Source: Serinus canaria (taxonomy: Eukaryota > Chordata > Aves > Passeriformes > Fringillidae). From it: 64,000 bases of DNA. This document shows, piece after piece, positions 63,791 through 64,000 of this stretch (position 1 is the stretch's first letter; the number at the start of each line of letters is the position of its first letter). Both the position numbers and the translations under genes were made by a program. The DNA lies in the NCBI RefSeq assembly GCF_022539315.1, contig NC_066315.1, positions 49,705,174-49,769,173 of the forward strand. The letters run 5' to 3'. The notes below the pieces were generated by a model, which searched no databases, was not told the DNA's origin, and was given only the letters and a program-made list of their open reading frames with translations.

Positions 63791-64000
63791 GAAAGATTGA
63801 TGTCTCAGGACATTTTGGGATGCATGCAGAGGGGGAAGGGGCAGGTTGGGCCTTGCCTTGGTAAAGCAGCGCACTGCCCTGCATACACCACCCTCTTAGA
63901 GCCAGTATCCCAGCCTGGCAAAGCCTGCCAATCCCTAGCACAATGCTCTACACCCACCCCTGAAGCCTCTAACCCAGTTTCTGAGTGGCCAAATGACCAG
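63791..64000. other. unassigned end of window
   Basis: GC-richer sequence that no longer matches the provirus. I cannot assign it. Confidence 0.4.

Noticed and set aside
1..64000. CRISPR arrays, operons or phage-like systems
   Set aside because: No regular spaced repeats and no prokaryotic gene organisation; the DNA is clearly vertebrate.

Overview
The window looks like repeat-rich bird nuclear DNA, most likely from a songbird. It carries many CR1 LINE fragments with the usual bird-type 3' ends, a dense set of solo LTRs of ERVL and ERVK type that I recognise from songbird genomes, and scattered exons of one vertebrate gene. It is AT-rich, with large introns and no operon-like layout.

The only host gene I can support is PDE1C (Ca2+/calmodulin-dependent 3',5'-cyclic nucleotide phosphodiesterase 1C), on the minus strand. 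Nine exons with matching phases run from 51975 down to 18488, and a tenth candidate lies at 17246-17484. They cover the segment after the calmodulin-binding region, parts of the catalytic domain and the charged C-terminal tail. The copy looks damaged. I cannot find the exons for two catalytic stretches (expected in 41937-50836 and 36719-41835). One exon has CT where the GT splice donor should be (36615-36616). A conserved Trp codon reads TAG (22046-22048). Several residues shared across PDE families are changed. I call it a probably decaying, intron-containing PDE1C copy rather than an intact gene. A W-linked, duplicated or germline-restricted copy is possible but cannot be decided here.

Layout: 1-3.1 kb mostly unique with a CR1 end at 2.1-2.3 kb; 3.2-5.75 kb three different LTRs in a row; 5.8-18.4 kb mostly unremarkable non-coding DNA with an ERVL-type LTR (8.2-8.7 kb) and a CR1 tail (12.0-12.3 kb); 18.5-52 kb the PDE1C exons, with introns invaded by LTRs (24.1-24.8, 34.8-35.1, 44.9-45.6 kb), CR1 copies (29.8-31.0, 46.8-48.6 kb) and two pieces of one ERVL-like provirus family (31.8-34.7 kb minus strand, 40.2-41.2 kb plus strand); 52-56 kb CR1 ends and a solo LTR; 56.3-60.2 kb a CR1 split by an ERVL-type LTR that is itself split by an ERVK-type LTR, both with intact target-site duplications; 60.2-63.8 kb a third, longer piece of the ERVL-like provirus with protease, reverse transcriptase, RNase H and integrase remnants, interrupted by another LTR.

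No RNA genes, CRISPR arrays or prokaryotic features were seen. The most unusual signals are the converging lesions in PDE1C, the three-level nested insertion, four near-perfect short-loop inverted repeats, and a diverged repeat pair about 8 kb apart that carries a ZNF143-like motif.
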